Shown here piece after piece: positions 1 through 11,531 of a stretch of 64,000 nucleotides of DNA. The notes beneath the pieces were generated by a model. It ran no database searches, had not been told where the DNA came from, and worked only from the letters and a program-made list of their open reading frames with translations. The translations under genes and the position numbers were made by a program. The stretch is from the NCBI GenBank assembly GCA_015680905.1, contig CM027380.1, forward strand, positions 11,302,001 to 11,366,000, in the 5' to 3' direction. This DNA is from Coptis chinensis (lineage: Eukaryota > Streptophyta > Magnoliopsida > Ranunculales > Ranunculaceae). The stretch's first letter is position 1. Every line of letters begins with the position of its first letter.

Positions 1-620
1 AAGTCTTCTTGCTGGCCAGAAAGTTTCTTGAGAATGAAGCTCTTCATGCTTCTCCTCTTCATTCGGCCAAGTATCTACTTTACCCGACAGATGAGACGAT
101 GGGGCAATTGATGGTATCAACGAAACATCAGCATCCATAAAATTCTGCACAACTAATGCATACAATATCTCTTCTAACGCCTTCTTCCTCTCATTTGCCT
201 TAACCTCAACAATTCTCCTAAAGTTTTCACAATAATAACAACTTTCAGTAAACCCCCAACTACTCTATCAATTCAACTATTGCAAATTTAAAAGTAAAAC
301 TAACCTGTACAAAACGAGGCCCGTCGGTGGAGAGGGCTCTTCTTTGGGTGTAACTTTCTCGGCATCACGATCGGTTTTGTATTTGTTCAAGCTGTTGATT
401 AACAGCAGAGGAACAAGATGGGGATGACTTTTCAATATCTGAGATAAAACTGTCCAATGGGAGACTCTAATCGAAGAGGCACAATTGGCGAATCAAGTAA
501 AAGCGTCCAATAGAGACTCTAATCAAAGAGGCTTAATTGGCGAACCACCAAGCGGATGAAGCTCTAACAACAAAGCTTCTTCTACCTCCAAATGCAAATC
601 TCCTCTACCCATTCTTTTCG
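1..620 (-). pseudogene. DUF760 (UV-B-induced protein At3g17800-like) pseudogene, runs off left edge
   Basis: Two exon-like blocks can be read on the minus strand. The downstream block (217 to 1) encodes RIVEVKANERKKALEEIL and continues through a YALVVQ and a PSIAPSS segment, which I recognise as the conserved core of DUF760 chloroplast proteins (UV-B-induced At3g17800 family). The upstream block ends at 305 with a GT donor and joins in phase to the AG acceptor at 218-219, giving ...LVLYR|RIVEV. The upstream block contains LESPIGQF and SHPHLVP, but small indels shift the frame between them, and a stretch of about 50 bp (CGCCAATT...TCTATTGGA type) is present twice. Homology to the family also stops abruptly near position 40. 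Family members are plastid-targeted; their molecular function is not established. I call it a pseudogene because of the frame breaks. An active gene with sequence errors is less likely. Confidence 0.7.
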
Positions 621-2792
621 AACCACAATTCCATCCATCAAAATAACAAACTCAATACAATAAATCTCAAGTAAACAATAATAATAATAGTAATTAAATA
701 CTGACCTTCATTTTTTTTTTGCACATACAAAGTGCAGGGAAAGGGAAATCTAATAAAATAACATTAAATAAACATTCAAATGAAATAAGAGTACATTTCC
801 CCAAAAATGGAAATCAACAATGTTCAACTATCAAAATAGAACATTAAAACACAAAGACATACCATATTAAACTTCAATGTAAATTCTACTTCTCTCAAGC
901 AAAAGTTCAGAAACCAACTCTACAATGCCTTAATAGACCCGATTAGATAGCCCGGTACTAGTATCAAAGTCTACGGGGAGAGGGATATCATATTATAAGC
1001 ACAAAGAGATCAATCAAGAAGGATCTAGAGAATCAAGTGATGGTAGCAACCAGGGAGAAACTTACTTGGCTTCACCGATATAGCCGATATAAGAGGTCCA
1101 TATATACCTCCTCTCGTGGAACAGTTATAGTCCCTTTTCCTGTACAAGTGAATTTCGAGTACTAAAGTAACATTAGCATTGTATTCTTAATAATGCTCTT
1201 ACCAACACCCCCAGCCTTCTTCAACTATATTAAAATCCTTCCAAATTCTCTCACCCTACGGGAAGTTGGAGCAAATTGATAAAAATGTCCTTTGGGAATA
1301 TACTATTAATAACAACGAGAACTACCTCTTGCTTTATTCATTTGCATGACTTATGATGAATCGAAAAGTAAGAATGTAGGTAGAAGTTGAATTAAAGTTG
1401 AAATTAGTAATAAAATTGACCACTCACTTGGATATATATGTCAAATATTCGTCTCCCTAGAGTGTTATTTCTCGATCGCGTGTGAACATTATTTCAGCAA
1501 AATGAAGCTTCACGTTATAACTTCCTGCCGTAAGTTGCGCCATAGTACTTACTTGAGTGAGAATGGAGCAATGCGGGCAGTTGAATACTGGTCTCCAACT
1601 GAATTGCTTGTAGTTGTTTGTACTTCGCCTTTTGAGGTTAGTTGTACTACTACAACCCCATTTGTCGAAGAAAAGAAGAATGATGCCGCACCCATCACAT
1701 TCAAGTCCTGCTCATATTGCTCTTCATGAAGAACAACCCTGAACCTCCGCATGAATTCACTTAACAAGTTATAGTCTTCAACAACAATGATACAATATTT
1801 ATTCAGAGAAAGAAATTTTTACCGGGATCCCCTGGTAGATCATAAGCCAAATTGTATTGACTAATACCAAGTTCGTGAACTTACACTGGATTTTCCAGAC
1901 GAGGAAGGTTCTTCTTCAAGCACCAATCAACTCTCGCAAAATAAAAAATTCTGCTTGTTTATTTCTCTTGGCTGTCTTTTATGAATAGGAAATACATTTG
2001 GATGATCGGGGACACTTACAAGTTGGTCGGTCAAGAAAACTAGAAATTGCGTTCCTATTATACCACGTAAAGAAGGTCATTTACATAAGAAACCCAACGT
2101 ATTCTAAAAAGAATGGAGCATTGAATATAAAGAACTAACAATTTAGTTCCCTTTGCTTCCGGATGTCCCATTAAAATTGTTATAAGATATGTCACTTTGC
2201 AAGACACATTAGCACCAAGTTAATTTAGGAATTTTTAGATGGATAAGCCACATGCATTTTACTTAAAAATACATACAAGTTGTATCTGGTTTTCGATAAC
2301 CATGGGGATATTTGTCGATTAAAGTGTTATTTGTCGATACCTACATTCATAAACTTCAGCCCTTGATTGGAAAAAGAAAAAATGAAGGGTAAACAAAGAC
2401 CATTATTGTAAGTATGTAATAAATGGAATTTTATTTGAAAAAACTCAAAGCGTAATTATAATCTATATAGATGCTATTTAATTACAAGAATCGCAGATTT
2501 GAATAATGGATCAAGGGATTCGGAACTTGATCTTTTCGTGTCCCTACAAAAGAAAAGGCGTTCATAAGAAAAGATGGGATAACATGAGTTGCATCCGCTT
2601 AATATTTATGTCTCCATCAGTGTCTTTAAGGGACTATAATAAAATGTATATCTAATGGCTTGACAAATGATTATCAAAGATAAACTGTAATGACAAATGA
2701 GAATCCAACAAAGTAAATATAATACTACTTACCTGCAGACTTAGGCTTTAACATCTAAACACCCAAAATGACCAAGCTTCAGAAAACCACAG
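621..2792. other. Intergenic stretch with no recognised feature
   Basis: AT-rich sequence with short overlapping ORFs on both strands (for example 1502-1729 plus and 1549-1767 minus) that show no family motif I can recognise. I see no repeat ends, RNA gene or clear splice structure. Confidence 0.5.
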
Positions 2793-3118
<326 letters not shown>

Positions 3119-4004
3119 AGATTGACGCTCTCAAATCAAACACAGCCACCAACCTCCCACCGTGGCAACTAGTAGAGTGACTCCACTCCTTAATCAAAGG
3201 TGGCGATCTTGATCTTTATACGCTATAGTTACGGGGCCGTCTTTGCCTCGGGACCTCGCAATCTCCTCTTTGCGTGGGTCGGTACCAAGATCGTGGCGCC
3301 TTTTCAACTTCATTTTCAACGAACAAGAGTAGTTGGCTCCCGATCCTAAAATCTATAGTATCCTATCGGCACTTATTGTGGACGCTTAACGCCCGGATGA
3401 TGCTTCCGTTTCTTCAAGAACGTTCACTATGGTTTTGACCTTGATGCAAGCAAATGAATCGTGGTTGCCGCTATGAACGATTAGGGTTTTGGAGTACTAC
3501 TGACCTTCATTAATCCATTAGAAAGATTGGCTTTTGAGCCAAAAAAGAAACAGAATATGTTCGGTGATTAGCCGGGAGTAAAGGCATTGATGATTCAACC
3601 AACCTCCTATTCCCCGAAAGAAAATCGCATAGAACTCAAAATACGAAAACTTTTAGTTCAAAATCGAAGAGAGAGATGAGAAGGAAGAGCCAATGAACAT
3701 CGATTAAGGACTTTGACACAGTTATTGAAACCTAACGCCAAAGTTAAGAGAGAGAGAGAGAGTCGTGGGAGATCGGCGTTTTTTGGTAGAGGAACGCTTA
3801 CTAAAGAGAGAGAGAGAGTGGGAGATCGAAAGTGTTTTTGGGTAGAGGCACGTACTTGGAAATGTTTCTGGAGGTGTTGGAAGAATGGAGAAACCGAGCC
3901 CTGGGTTTCTAAGTTCTAACTACTTTTAATTAGTGGGCTCTTGCAGTTTTTTTTTTGGTAACTTAGGCTCTTGCAGTTGGGGAGCGAAAAATACCTGGGT
4001 CTTA
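3119..4004. other. Intergenic stretch with GA-rich microsatellites
   Basis: No gene recognised. Short (AG)n runs lie at about 3744-3760 and 3802-3815. A more GC-rich block at about 3215-3480 reads unlike its surroundings, but I could not match it to a family. Confidence 0.4.
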
Positions 4005-4306
4005 AGGACTGTCACATAAAGTCCGGAAATATGTAACTGTTTTTGAAGACCAGTCACAAATTATACTCCACAACCTAGAAAAAACCATTTGTCACACTTC
4101 TAGATATGACAATCACAAATAGTTCTCCACACATATACACCTTCTTTAGAAAAAAAAACCATTTGTGACCGTTTCGAAAACGCACGTCACAAAAAACTTT
4201 TTAAAACAGTCACAAAAACCCTTTTCTACCATTTGTGACCGTTTCAAATATAACAGTCACAAATAACATTTTAAAACAGTCACAAAAAGCCTTTTTTCTA
4301 CTAGTG
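4005..4306. mobile_element. CACTA (En/Spm) transposon end fragment
   Basis: Reading the minus strand from 4306 gives CACTAGTAGAAAAAAGGC, the CACTA signature followed by the AGAAA-type tail. It is followed by many subterminal repeats of the type TTTGTGACTGTTT and TTTGTGACCGTTTC in both orientations (about 4013-4290). CACTA elements have this arrangement: short terminal repeats plus dense subterminal motifs bound by the transposase. No transposase gene and no opposite end are visible, so it is a truncated or one-ended fragment. Its outer edge at 4306 lies exactly where the Ty3 gag homology stops, which suggests that it inserted into that element. Confidence 0.7.
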
Positions 4307-4719
4307 GGATGAGCTGATCTGAGGACGACCTGGCTGAGTGATGCAAGAGGATCTGAGTCAGATGATGCTGAGTTGTCAGATTGCACATTGATCATACTAT
4401 GGTTGTTAGTGGGAGGTTGCTTGTCCCTGACTTCTGTGGTGAATAGTGACGCCTTGTATGACTGGAACATCTTCTGAATGATCTGGACTGCGCTGGATTT
4501 TTCGCCTGTTTTGTCCAGTCGTTGGGTGAGATCGTCAAGGCGTTGATTAGTGGTTGTAGTGAGGGTTGTGACCGCGTTGTTGTTGATGGCGTCTGGAGTC
4601 ACGTTGTTGGTGTCGGAAGTGGTTTGCTCGCGCATAGCTTGGTTCTCTTGCTGGAGCGTGGTGAATGATTCTTGGAGGAACTTTACTTGATCTACCAAAG
4701 CTTGTAGTTGTGCTTCCAT
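4307..4719 (-). pseudogene. gag: Ty3/gypsy gag, 5' fragment
   Basis: The ORF starts at 4719 with MEAQLQALVDQVKFLQES, a glutamine-rich coiled-coil start, followed by an RLDDLTQRLDKT helix and VQIIQKMFQSYKASLFT. This matches in order and spacing the gag start at 19585 of the Tat element in this window (coiled coil, NELSHRIGQ, then QIVQKMLKTYRASPFS). It is therefore the N-terminus of a related but distinct Ty3 gag. Homology ends at 4307, where the CACTA end begins, and the reading frame simply runs on into CACTA sequence. The Retrotrans_gag domain and pol are missing. Confidence 0.72.
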
Positions 4720-5596
4720 GGTGGTTGTGTTGATCTGAGGACGACCTGGCGGAGGAATTGGAATAAGTTTCGATGCGTTTTGGTATTTTGGCTATAATTT
4801 TCGTTACAGTTGTCAGAATCACGCGTGCGACCCCAATTCGGAAAGATCTCGGTGGCGCGCACACTGTCAGTGGATTTGATGGATGATTTGGCTGAGGATG
4901 ACCTGGAGATGGATGACCTGGAGGAAGACGACCTGGCTGGATGTGTTTTGGTATTTTGGCCATAACTTTGGCTATAGTTGTCAGAATCACACGTGCGACC
5001 CCAATTCGGAAAGATCTCGGCGGTGTGCACACTGTTATGTGGTACTTGATGGACGACCTGGCTGAGAACGACCTGAGGAGGACGACCTGGCTGAAAACGA
5101 CATGAGGAGGATGATCTGGCTGAGGTTTTGATATAGCTCTGTGTGCTGGTGTGTGCTTTTCCTCATTGATATAGGTCCATAGATTGGCATGCTATGAAAT
5201 TTCTGTTTGAGATTGGCTGAACCAACACTTTAGTTGACCTGGTAAGGAGCAACCTATAAGTTGGATTCCTAGATCTGTATTATCACCGATTCGCCGTAAA
5301 GGAACGTGTGACATGGTGGTAGTTGCAACCCTCGGGTTGGTACTGGATCAACTGCAAGTGATCTGTAAGTAAGAAATATATCTTGCAACATAAAAGTGTG
5401 CATAGATTATCCGAAGATTAAAGATTAGTATAAATGAAGAATAGTTGAATGTAGACTTATCTCTTAGAACGCTGACTTTTCGCTTGCTGTCATTTATAGT
5501 TGAATGGAAGAATACTAATTGTTCTTCCCTTGTGGTTTTACCAAGTTTCGTGGGCTTGAGAAAATGGTGTGAATACTTTTTCTCAAGAAAACGAAT
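4720..5596 (-). repeat. Ty3 leader region with a 168-bp tandem duplication
   Basis: Between the primer binding site and gag start, a block starting TTTTGGTATTTTGGC occurs at 4778 and again at 4946 (offset 168 bp) and shares a CCCCAATTCGGAAAGATCTC segment. Both copies are followed by arrays of a GACGACCTGGCTGAG-like motif (4737, about 4893-4937, 5053-5110); one more copy sits at 4321. No coding role is evident. Confidence 0.7.
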
Positions 5597-6080
5597 CGAC
5601 AGATGGCGCCAATGTAGAGGTACAGTTTAGGCAAGACCTTACAATCTCGGAGAATAGGATTTGTATAAGATGTTTGACTGAACTCAGGTCGGTGTTCTAA
5701 GTTGTCTATGCATCCAGTTCTCTGATGAACTAGAATCAAGTCAGACATAGTTCATTCTGAGTGTTTGATCGAGTTGGAGATGGAGAGAATCTGAGCCCCT
5801 TGAGAATGGGGAAGATGCCTCCTTTTATAGGCGTAGATCCATATTTTGTGATGTTTTGATAATTGTTTTACTCCTTCCGTTACGAAGTAATGATCTGTCA
5901 TTAATGATGTTGTTGACTAGCTTGCAATGGTTACGTTTCCTAGGTTGTTTGACCTTAGGTCGTATATACGACCTGCTTGTAGTCTGGACACATGGTCTGC
6001 CACGAGTGGTTGAGAGTGGAGGGTACTGACAATACCCAATAGAATACACTGTCGGTTTTGAGTATTCTTCCTTTGCCATG
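5597..6080 (-). mobile_element. Ty3/gypsy 5' LTR (partial bounds) with primer binding site
   Basis: On the minus strand, LTR-like sequence ends in TACA at 5613 and is followed by T and TGGCGCCATCTGTCG (5611-5597), a primer binding site close to the TGGCGCCGTCTGTGG of the complete Tat element at 19505. A TATAAAAGG box lies on the minus strand at about 5821-5829, giving a transcribed leader of normal length. I could not fix the 5' end of the LTR; the upper bound is a guess. Confidence 0.55.
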
Positions 6081-6420
6081 TATTTTTTTTCACCTACTCT
6101 TATTAATTTATGAAGCCTTGGTATGATTCAAAAATTATGGTAAAAACATCATCATGCACTTGGATAAGACATGTTATATCGGTATGGAAGAAACAATGGG
6201 AATCAGACAGTTAATTTATTAGAACAATTATTTTTAAAATTGTCACGAGCAATTTCTAGTTAGTATACAAAATGAACGAAATCGAAAGTGGTTGAAATTT
6301 TCGTGAAATTACTTCAAAAACTTGCAAACATAAAATGTAGGGTTCGAAATGTTTCTATGCCCATCCAAAACAAAAATTTGTGAACATTTCGCAAAAATTT
6401 CCAAAATTTAGTTCCTTGTT

Positions 6421-6452
<32 letters not shown>

Positions 6453-7009
6453 GCTTAGCCGCTTCAAATTACAGTTATTGGTACAGCGACGGACTCAAAT
6501 TACTCTTCTTTCGAGTGGGGGCATTTTCTAGCCTTTTAAGAGGCATCACAGTTATTTCGAGTTTGGTTGATTTAGGCTTAGTATGTACTCTGATGTAGTA
6601 CACTAGTACTACCAGTCGTTGCAGTAGCATATGGTGCCTGGAGCATTTCTCACGTGTTTGACAAATCTGTCTAAGGCAGTAATTAAACTCGTACTGGCTT
6701 CTTTGGAAAGTTAGGATATATATCGGACCTGAGTTGGGTTTATACTTCAGTTTCAATTTGTAGGTCTAGGCGCAATCTCTAAAGGTCATAGGACTCATAG
6801 CTCATAAGAGGGGATCAGACTATATTTCCAACATATTGGCTAGCGTGAACTGGATTTCAAACTTTGACACCGTGCAAGCGAGAATGTGATTTCCTCCTTT
6901 AAGAATTGTGCCTGCCTACTTCTACTTTTCCGTTGTTGTTGTTGTTGTTTTCTCAGAAATCATAATATTTGTTGAAATGGAAATTCACAAACACTCTTAG
7001 CACTAATAC
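6081..7009. other. Intergenic, AT-rich, with a TA/TG microsatellite
   Basis: No gene is recognised. A (TA)n run followed by TGTGTG lies at 6420-6452. The last 10 bases (7000-7009, gcactaatac) are the left target duplication of the element that follows. Confidence 0.5.
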
Positions 7010-7157
7010 GAGTCAGAATTTTTTGTTCACCAGCAGTTATGCTGGTAGATTCTACCAACACCTTAATTGCTCCACTTGTTAATGCCTACAGCTGGTTTTG
7101 AAGTAATTTAGTTGTTTTTTATTAAAATATATTTATAATTAAATTTTTCCAAAAAGA
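7010..7157 (+). repeat. Left terminal inverted repeat of the Pack-MULE-like element
   Basis: Pairs with 12176-12323 at roughly 80% identity by eye; preceded by the target duplication gcactaatac. Confidence 0.8.
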
Positions 7158-7285
7158 AAATATCAATTTACTACTACTCTTATTCTTCTTCTTCTTGTTC
7201 TCAAGAACAAGCAACAATCGCCCACCAATCTACGTAACAGTCTCAATCGTACTTGTCATTGTAGCAATCACAACAACTACTCGCC
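7158..7285 (+). pseudogene. Captured gene fragment, putative signal-peptide exon of a FAS1 gene
   Basis: One plus-strand frame runs through a phenylalanine-rich hydrophobic stretch and then VTVSIVLVIVAITTT, like a secretory signal or membrane segment. It ends exactly where the outer hAT begins. The FAS1-coding part resumes on the far side at about 11532, so this is probably the 5' part of the same captured gene. That link is an inference; there is no domain here to prove it. Confidence 0.4.
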
Positions 7286-7381
7286 TAGTGGCGTAGCTAG
7301 GAATTTCTTCTAGGGAGGGGGCCTAGTGCGACCACTAGTAAAGACAAATCGACAAATAAGTAAAAAAAGAACAACTATAAC

Positions 7382-10300
7382 CAGGGGCGGATCCAGGAAT
7401 GTTAAGCTAGGGTTGTACTTAAGATAAACTAAAAAATAAAAAATTATAACAATGTCCCACCAAAAACTATATAGGTATCATCTTTGCTTTCATATTTCCG
7501 ACAAACATACCAAAAAGTAATCATCTTCATTATACTATTCAAAATGAACAAAAACAAATGTTTTCACATAGACACATAGTCACAATAGATCTTGACAAGT
7601 ATAACAAAAGACATCCAAAAGTTAAAACATGACACTAATAAAATCGTGACTTGCGAGGTTTCTTATCAAATTCATCTATTACTAACTTTATATCAATTTC
7701 GTTAGCAAACTCCCTTTCGATGTATATAACCATGCAATCCGCAAGAAACTCGTCATCTATCTTGTTACGGACTCGTGTTTTAACAAATTTCATAGTTGAA
7801 AAGGCTCGTTCAGCAGTCGCTATGGAGATATGAAGAGTCAAGACAAAATGAATCAATCTATTAATCAAATGATAAATAATCGACTTTCTTGTTTCAACTA
7901 AAGCTCGACATAACTCAGAAATGGTAGACAATTTTTGAAAACAAGGATGATGAGTCACATCAAACTTATAATGTTGTAGTTGACTTCTCAAAATAAGTAT
8001 CTCATGCTTCGTGAAGTCTTCACAATAATATTTCTCGGCAAGCTTGCAAATATCATCAATATGAAAGTGCTTAAAAGCATCTTTCGGGTCCAAAGCCGAA
8101 CTAAGAAAAAGAAGCTCCATTGCCTCCTCAGAGAATCTACTCTTCAACTCCACCAACTGGTAATTTATTACAGCATTGAATATATCAACGTGGTAATGGT
8201 GCTCAACTGTAATACAATCATTCTGCTGGCAAGAACGACGTGTATCCGTCATATGACGAGAGCTCATATTAGGAATATCAATGTCATGCTTCTTGCAAAA
8301 AGAAATCACATTCCCAAGGAAACTATCCCAACTTGTTTCTCTAAACACTTGAAGAAGCTCCTTCGTACTTGAGACTAAGCCCATGACATTTAGAATGTCT
8401 TGAGACTTCACTTGCAAGGCTTTACATAATACATTTGTGATTCCCATAGTCTTATACAATAAATGAAACATAAAGACAAATTCAAAGTCTCTCATAGCAA
8501 CATAAGAACCCTTAGCTTCCCTATGCATGGTGTTACTAAACCCATTCTTCATGATGAGTACAAGAACCGTACAAATTACATCATACATCTCCATCAAGCT
8601 ACAAATGGATTCATAGTGGAGTTTCTCCAGCTCGTTGCAATCTACAAACTTGATTAGCACCTCGTCCACTATTAAGCTCACCAATTGTTAACAATTTCCT
8701 CTTTTCGAGCTTTCTCTAACTCTTTCTTCCTCTTAGGCGGAAAATGGAGATTAACAATGAATGCCAACTTTGAAAAGAATAACCAAACATCGAAAACATC
8801 TTTAGAAGCCGCAACTAATGCAAGTTGTAGTCGATGCGCAAAATAATGCATATAATATGCATAAGGACACTCCTTAAGAAATAGTGTTTGTAATCCATTC
8901 TATTGACCACGCATATTACTAGCACCATCATAACCTTGGCCTCTCATATTTCCAATAAGCAAATTCTTATTAGCAAGAATTTTGGAAATCTTTTTTTTAA
9001 AGTTAATGCATAAGTGTCTTCAACACCAACAATAGCAAAAAACTTATCTCTAACAAAACCATTACGATTAACAAATCTTATAAGCTCTCTCAGTGAATTA
9101 TCTTGTGCTTCATCCACAAGGATACAAAACTTTGCATCACCAACATCCTCATGTATTTTCTTTCTCACATTTTTGGCAAATATATACAAAAGTGCCTTTT
9201 GAATACCATGTGAAGTATGCATTGCATTTCCCGAACAATTACCTACTATTTCAGCAATTTTCTTGTTCAACAATTTTGAAAACTCGAACATTGCAAGGAA
9301 GTTTTCACAATTCTTTGATTTCTTTGACTCATCATGGCCTCTAAAAGAAAACCCTTGTAGTGCAAGCATCCGAATACATTGAACAACATTTCGGAGTAGA
9401 GTCCAATTATTTGCAATCGCTTCATTAGAAAGTCTATTGATAACACTATCTATATGTCGAGAAGGATTCATTAGATTCACAATACAATGTTGCCGACCTA
9501 TGTGGAGAACAAAGACCACATTCATGTTTCAAAAAAGGACATTGCTTCCCACTGTTAACTTTCCTCTAATTTTGAAACCCATCAATGGTAAACACCGGAT
9601 GCTTCGGAGGATTGGTTTCAAAGAGAAAACAATAGAAATAATATGCTTTATCCTTGTGGAGTGAGTACTCTAGCCAAGGAAATAGTTTGTACCAATTAGC
9701 GTTGAACCGACGTCCTTGCTTTCCAAACATAGTCAATGGATAATCTTTTTCGTTCTCATGAGCCGGTCGACAAGGTCCCATTCTAAGATAAGCTACTCGG
9801 ACTTCATCACGCTTAACAAGCGGGTATTCATATATAGCAATACGTTTACCCGGATCATGTTCAAATAGAGAAGTGACATCAACTTCCATAGGTGTAACTT
9901 CTTGAGCTTTGGAAGAATATTCAACTCCAACTCTTTGGACTCGAGAAGAAGGTTCAACTCTTTCAATTTCGACAACTTGAACTTTGGTAGGACGTTGCTC
10001 ATCCCCATCAAGTTTTGAATTATCAAAAATAGAAGTTGAAGTTTCGCCACTTTCCAGTTTATCATCTTTTCGTTTATAGAATGATAGAAGAGTTAATGAT
10101 TTTTTGGGCGCTTGATGATGCGACATTGAAACCTAAGATATTAAATAATTATCAATATACAATAGATAGAGAAAATAATTATCATTGGGTGTTATCACAT
10201 CATCCACACAATCCAAAATTTCTAATGCATAAAACAAAATCCAATTCAAACAAATAGTTCTATTGGTGTCACTAAATCCCTAAACAAATAAACAAATTTA

Positions 10301-10750
10301 TATAAACAATTTAAATAAATTGGTCTTAACTAAACTAATGTCTAATGCACAAATATTTATACAACTAAACAAGTATCATAATAAGTTAATAAATTGAGAA
10401 TAATTGAAATAAAAAATTTACCTTGTGAGAATAATAAACTAGAGTTTGCAAGAGTCGAAGAAGTGAAGAACCGAATAAAAGAATAAGTAAATACTGAAAT
10501 ACTCCCAAGAAAGATATACTACTCATTAGTGCTGTCACCCGAGAGTTTAGACTTTAGAAGTTATGACTTCTGACTTTTGAGTTACTCGAGAGGCCGAGAG
10601 TTTCTCTCTATTCATTATTTCTAAATTTCTAACTTTCTAATGGGCTGGGCTAAGTTTGTTGGGCTTAACTTTCTATTTTGAACGCTACTGCTTTTTTTTT
10701 TACGAAAGCTTGGGTGTGCTGCAGCGCCCCCCCCCCTGGATCCGCCTCTG
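7382..10750 (-). mobile_element. Inner hAT transposon with perfect 8-bp target duplication
   Basis: The left end CAGGGGCGGATCCAGG (7382) and inverted right end CAGAGGCGGATCCAGG (10750) are matching terminal inverted repeats. The 8-mer actataac flanks both sides (7374-7381 and 10751-10758). Eight-base duplications and CAGGGGCGGA-like ends are hAT hallmarks. The 3369-bp element carries a broken transposase on the minus strand. Confidence 0.93.
7635..10126 (-). pseudogene. hAT transposase, TTF zinc finger/DUF4371/HAT dimerisation type (ZMYM1-like)
   Basis: Blocks in order from 10126: a start MSHHQAPKKSLTLLSFYKRK; the TTF-type zinc-finger region around WYKLFPWLEYS and YYFYCFLFE (about 9710-9620); the DUF4371 block (FRGHDESKKSKNCENF, then AKFCILVDEAQDNS, about 9345-9100); the catalytic-region motif GQGYDGASNMRGQ (about 8945-8895); YAYYMHYFAHRLQLALVAAS; and the C-terminal HAT dimerisation segment ATAERAFSTMKFVKTRV ending at 7635. 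Tryptophan codons have become stops at the FQN(W)RKV and RGQ(W)NGL positions. The frame shifts near 9525, and a segment before 8684 seems missing. The family catalyses cut-and-paste transposition in the nucleus; this copy cannot make a full protein. Confidence 0.88.
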
Positions 10751-10909
10751 ACTATAACAACAACTTATACAATCAATACTTTGTATTAGAAATGATCACT
10801 CAACAAACGATCGCAAAAATGAGTATCGATTGTATATAAATAGTATAAACGCAAAATAAATAAATAAAAACGTTTTTCAACTCTACTAACCTAACAATTC
10901 ACAACTGCC

Positions 10910-11060
10910 CTCAACGATGTGATCTTTTGGAAGCATTGAACGATTGCTTCATCATCAATGTTATCAAATATGTCTCGTTCTATGTATGTAACCAAACAAT
11001 CGTTCAACCATTCATTTCTCATTCGGTTGCGTAACCGATTCTTTATCATGTACATAGAGA
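10910..11060 (-). pseudogene. C-terminal remnant of the outer hAT transposase
   Basis: The minus strand encodes about 55 residues, including LRNRMRNEWLNDCLV and TYIERDIFDNIDDEA, ending in a stop. It aligns with the inner element's VRNKIDDEFLADCMV and IYIEREFANEID, so it is the tail of a second, divergent hAT transposase. Confidence 0.75.
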
Positions 11061-11531
11061 AATTGAGGGTTTGAATGTATTAAAATGTCTAACCTTAGAT
11101 GATTCATGGGTTTAACTTATTAGGTGATGTACCATATACGCAGTACGCCTATATGACTGTATCAAATATCAATGGCCAATGGATAGTTTAATTTGGAGAG
11201 TTGGTGAGTTGAAATTGAGAAGTTGAGTGTAAGACGTTGATGTTGATTTTTGGTTGAGTGAAGAAACCAAAAACATATGGGGCAGACGGGTAATGAGCCT
11301 AATTTGCCTAAACAATTAGTTTTTTCTTTGTTCATGTTTCATTGTTGGCCACGAACTGCAAGCAAGACTATTTCGAAGCTTTAGAGTTTGTGCTTCATTT
11401 TGAAGCAAATTCTTATCATCTCAGCTTTTGTCCGTCATGGACCTATTATGTAGAGTAATACTAAAACTTTTATTTTCTTAACAAGCTCAGGGGGCTACGC
11501 CCTACCTGGCCTGTACGTGGCTCTGCCACTG

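Larger units (their letters stand above)
7286..11531 (-). mobile_element. Outer hAT element remnant, interrupted by a second hAT
   Basis: The left end TAGTGGCGTAGCTAGG (7286) and the inverted right end CAGTGGCAGAGCCACG (11531) are a degenerate hAT-type terminal pair. Just inside the right end (about 11055-10910, minus strand) is a hAT C-terminal remnant reading IKNRLRNRMRNEWLNDCLV and TYIERDIFDNID, collinear with the C-terminus of the inner hAT transposase. No convincing 8-bp target duplication is left. The rest of the transposase is absent. Confidence 0.6.

Noticed and set aside
4547-5032. Overlapping minus-strand ORFs upstream of the Ty3 gag
   Set aside because: They run through the 168-bp duplication and the GACCTGGCTGAG array; the two 'domains' are just the repeated leader read twice.
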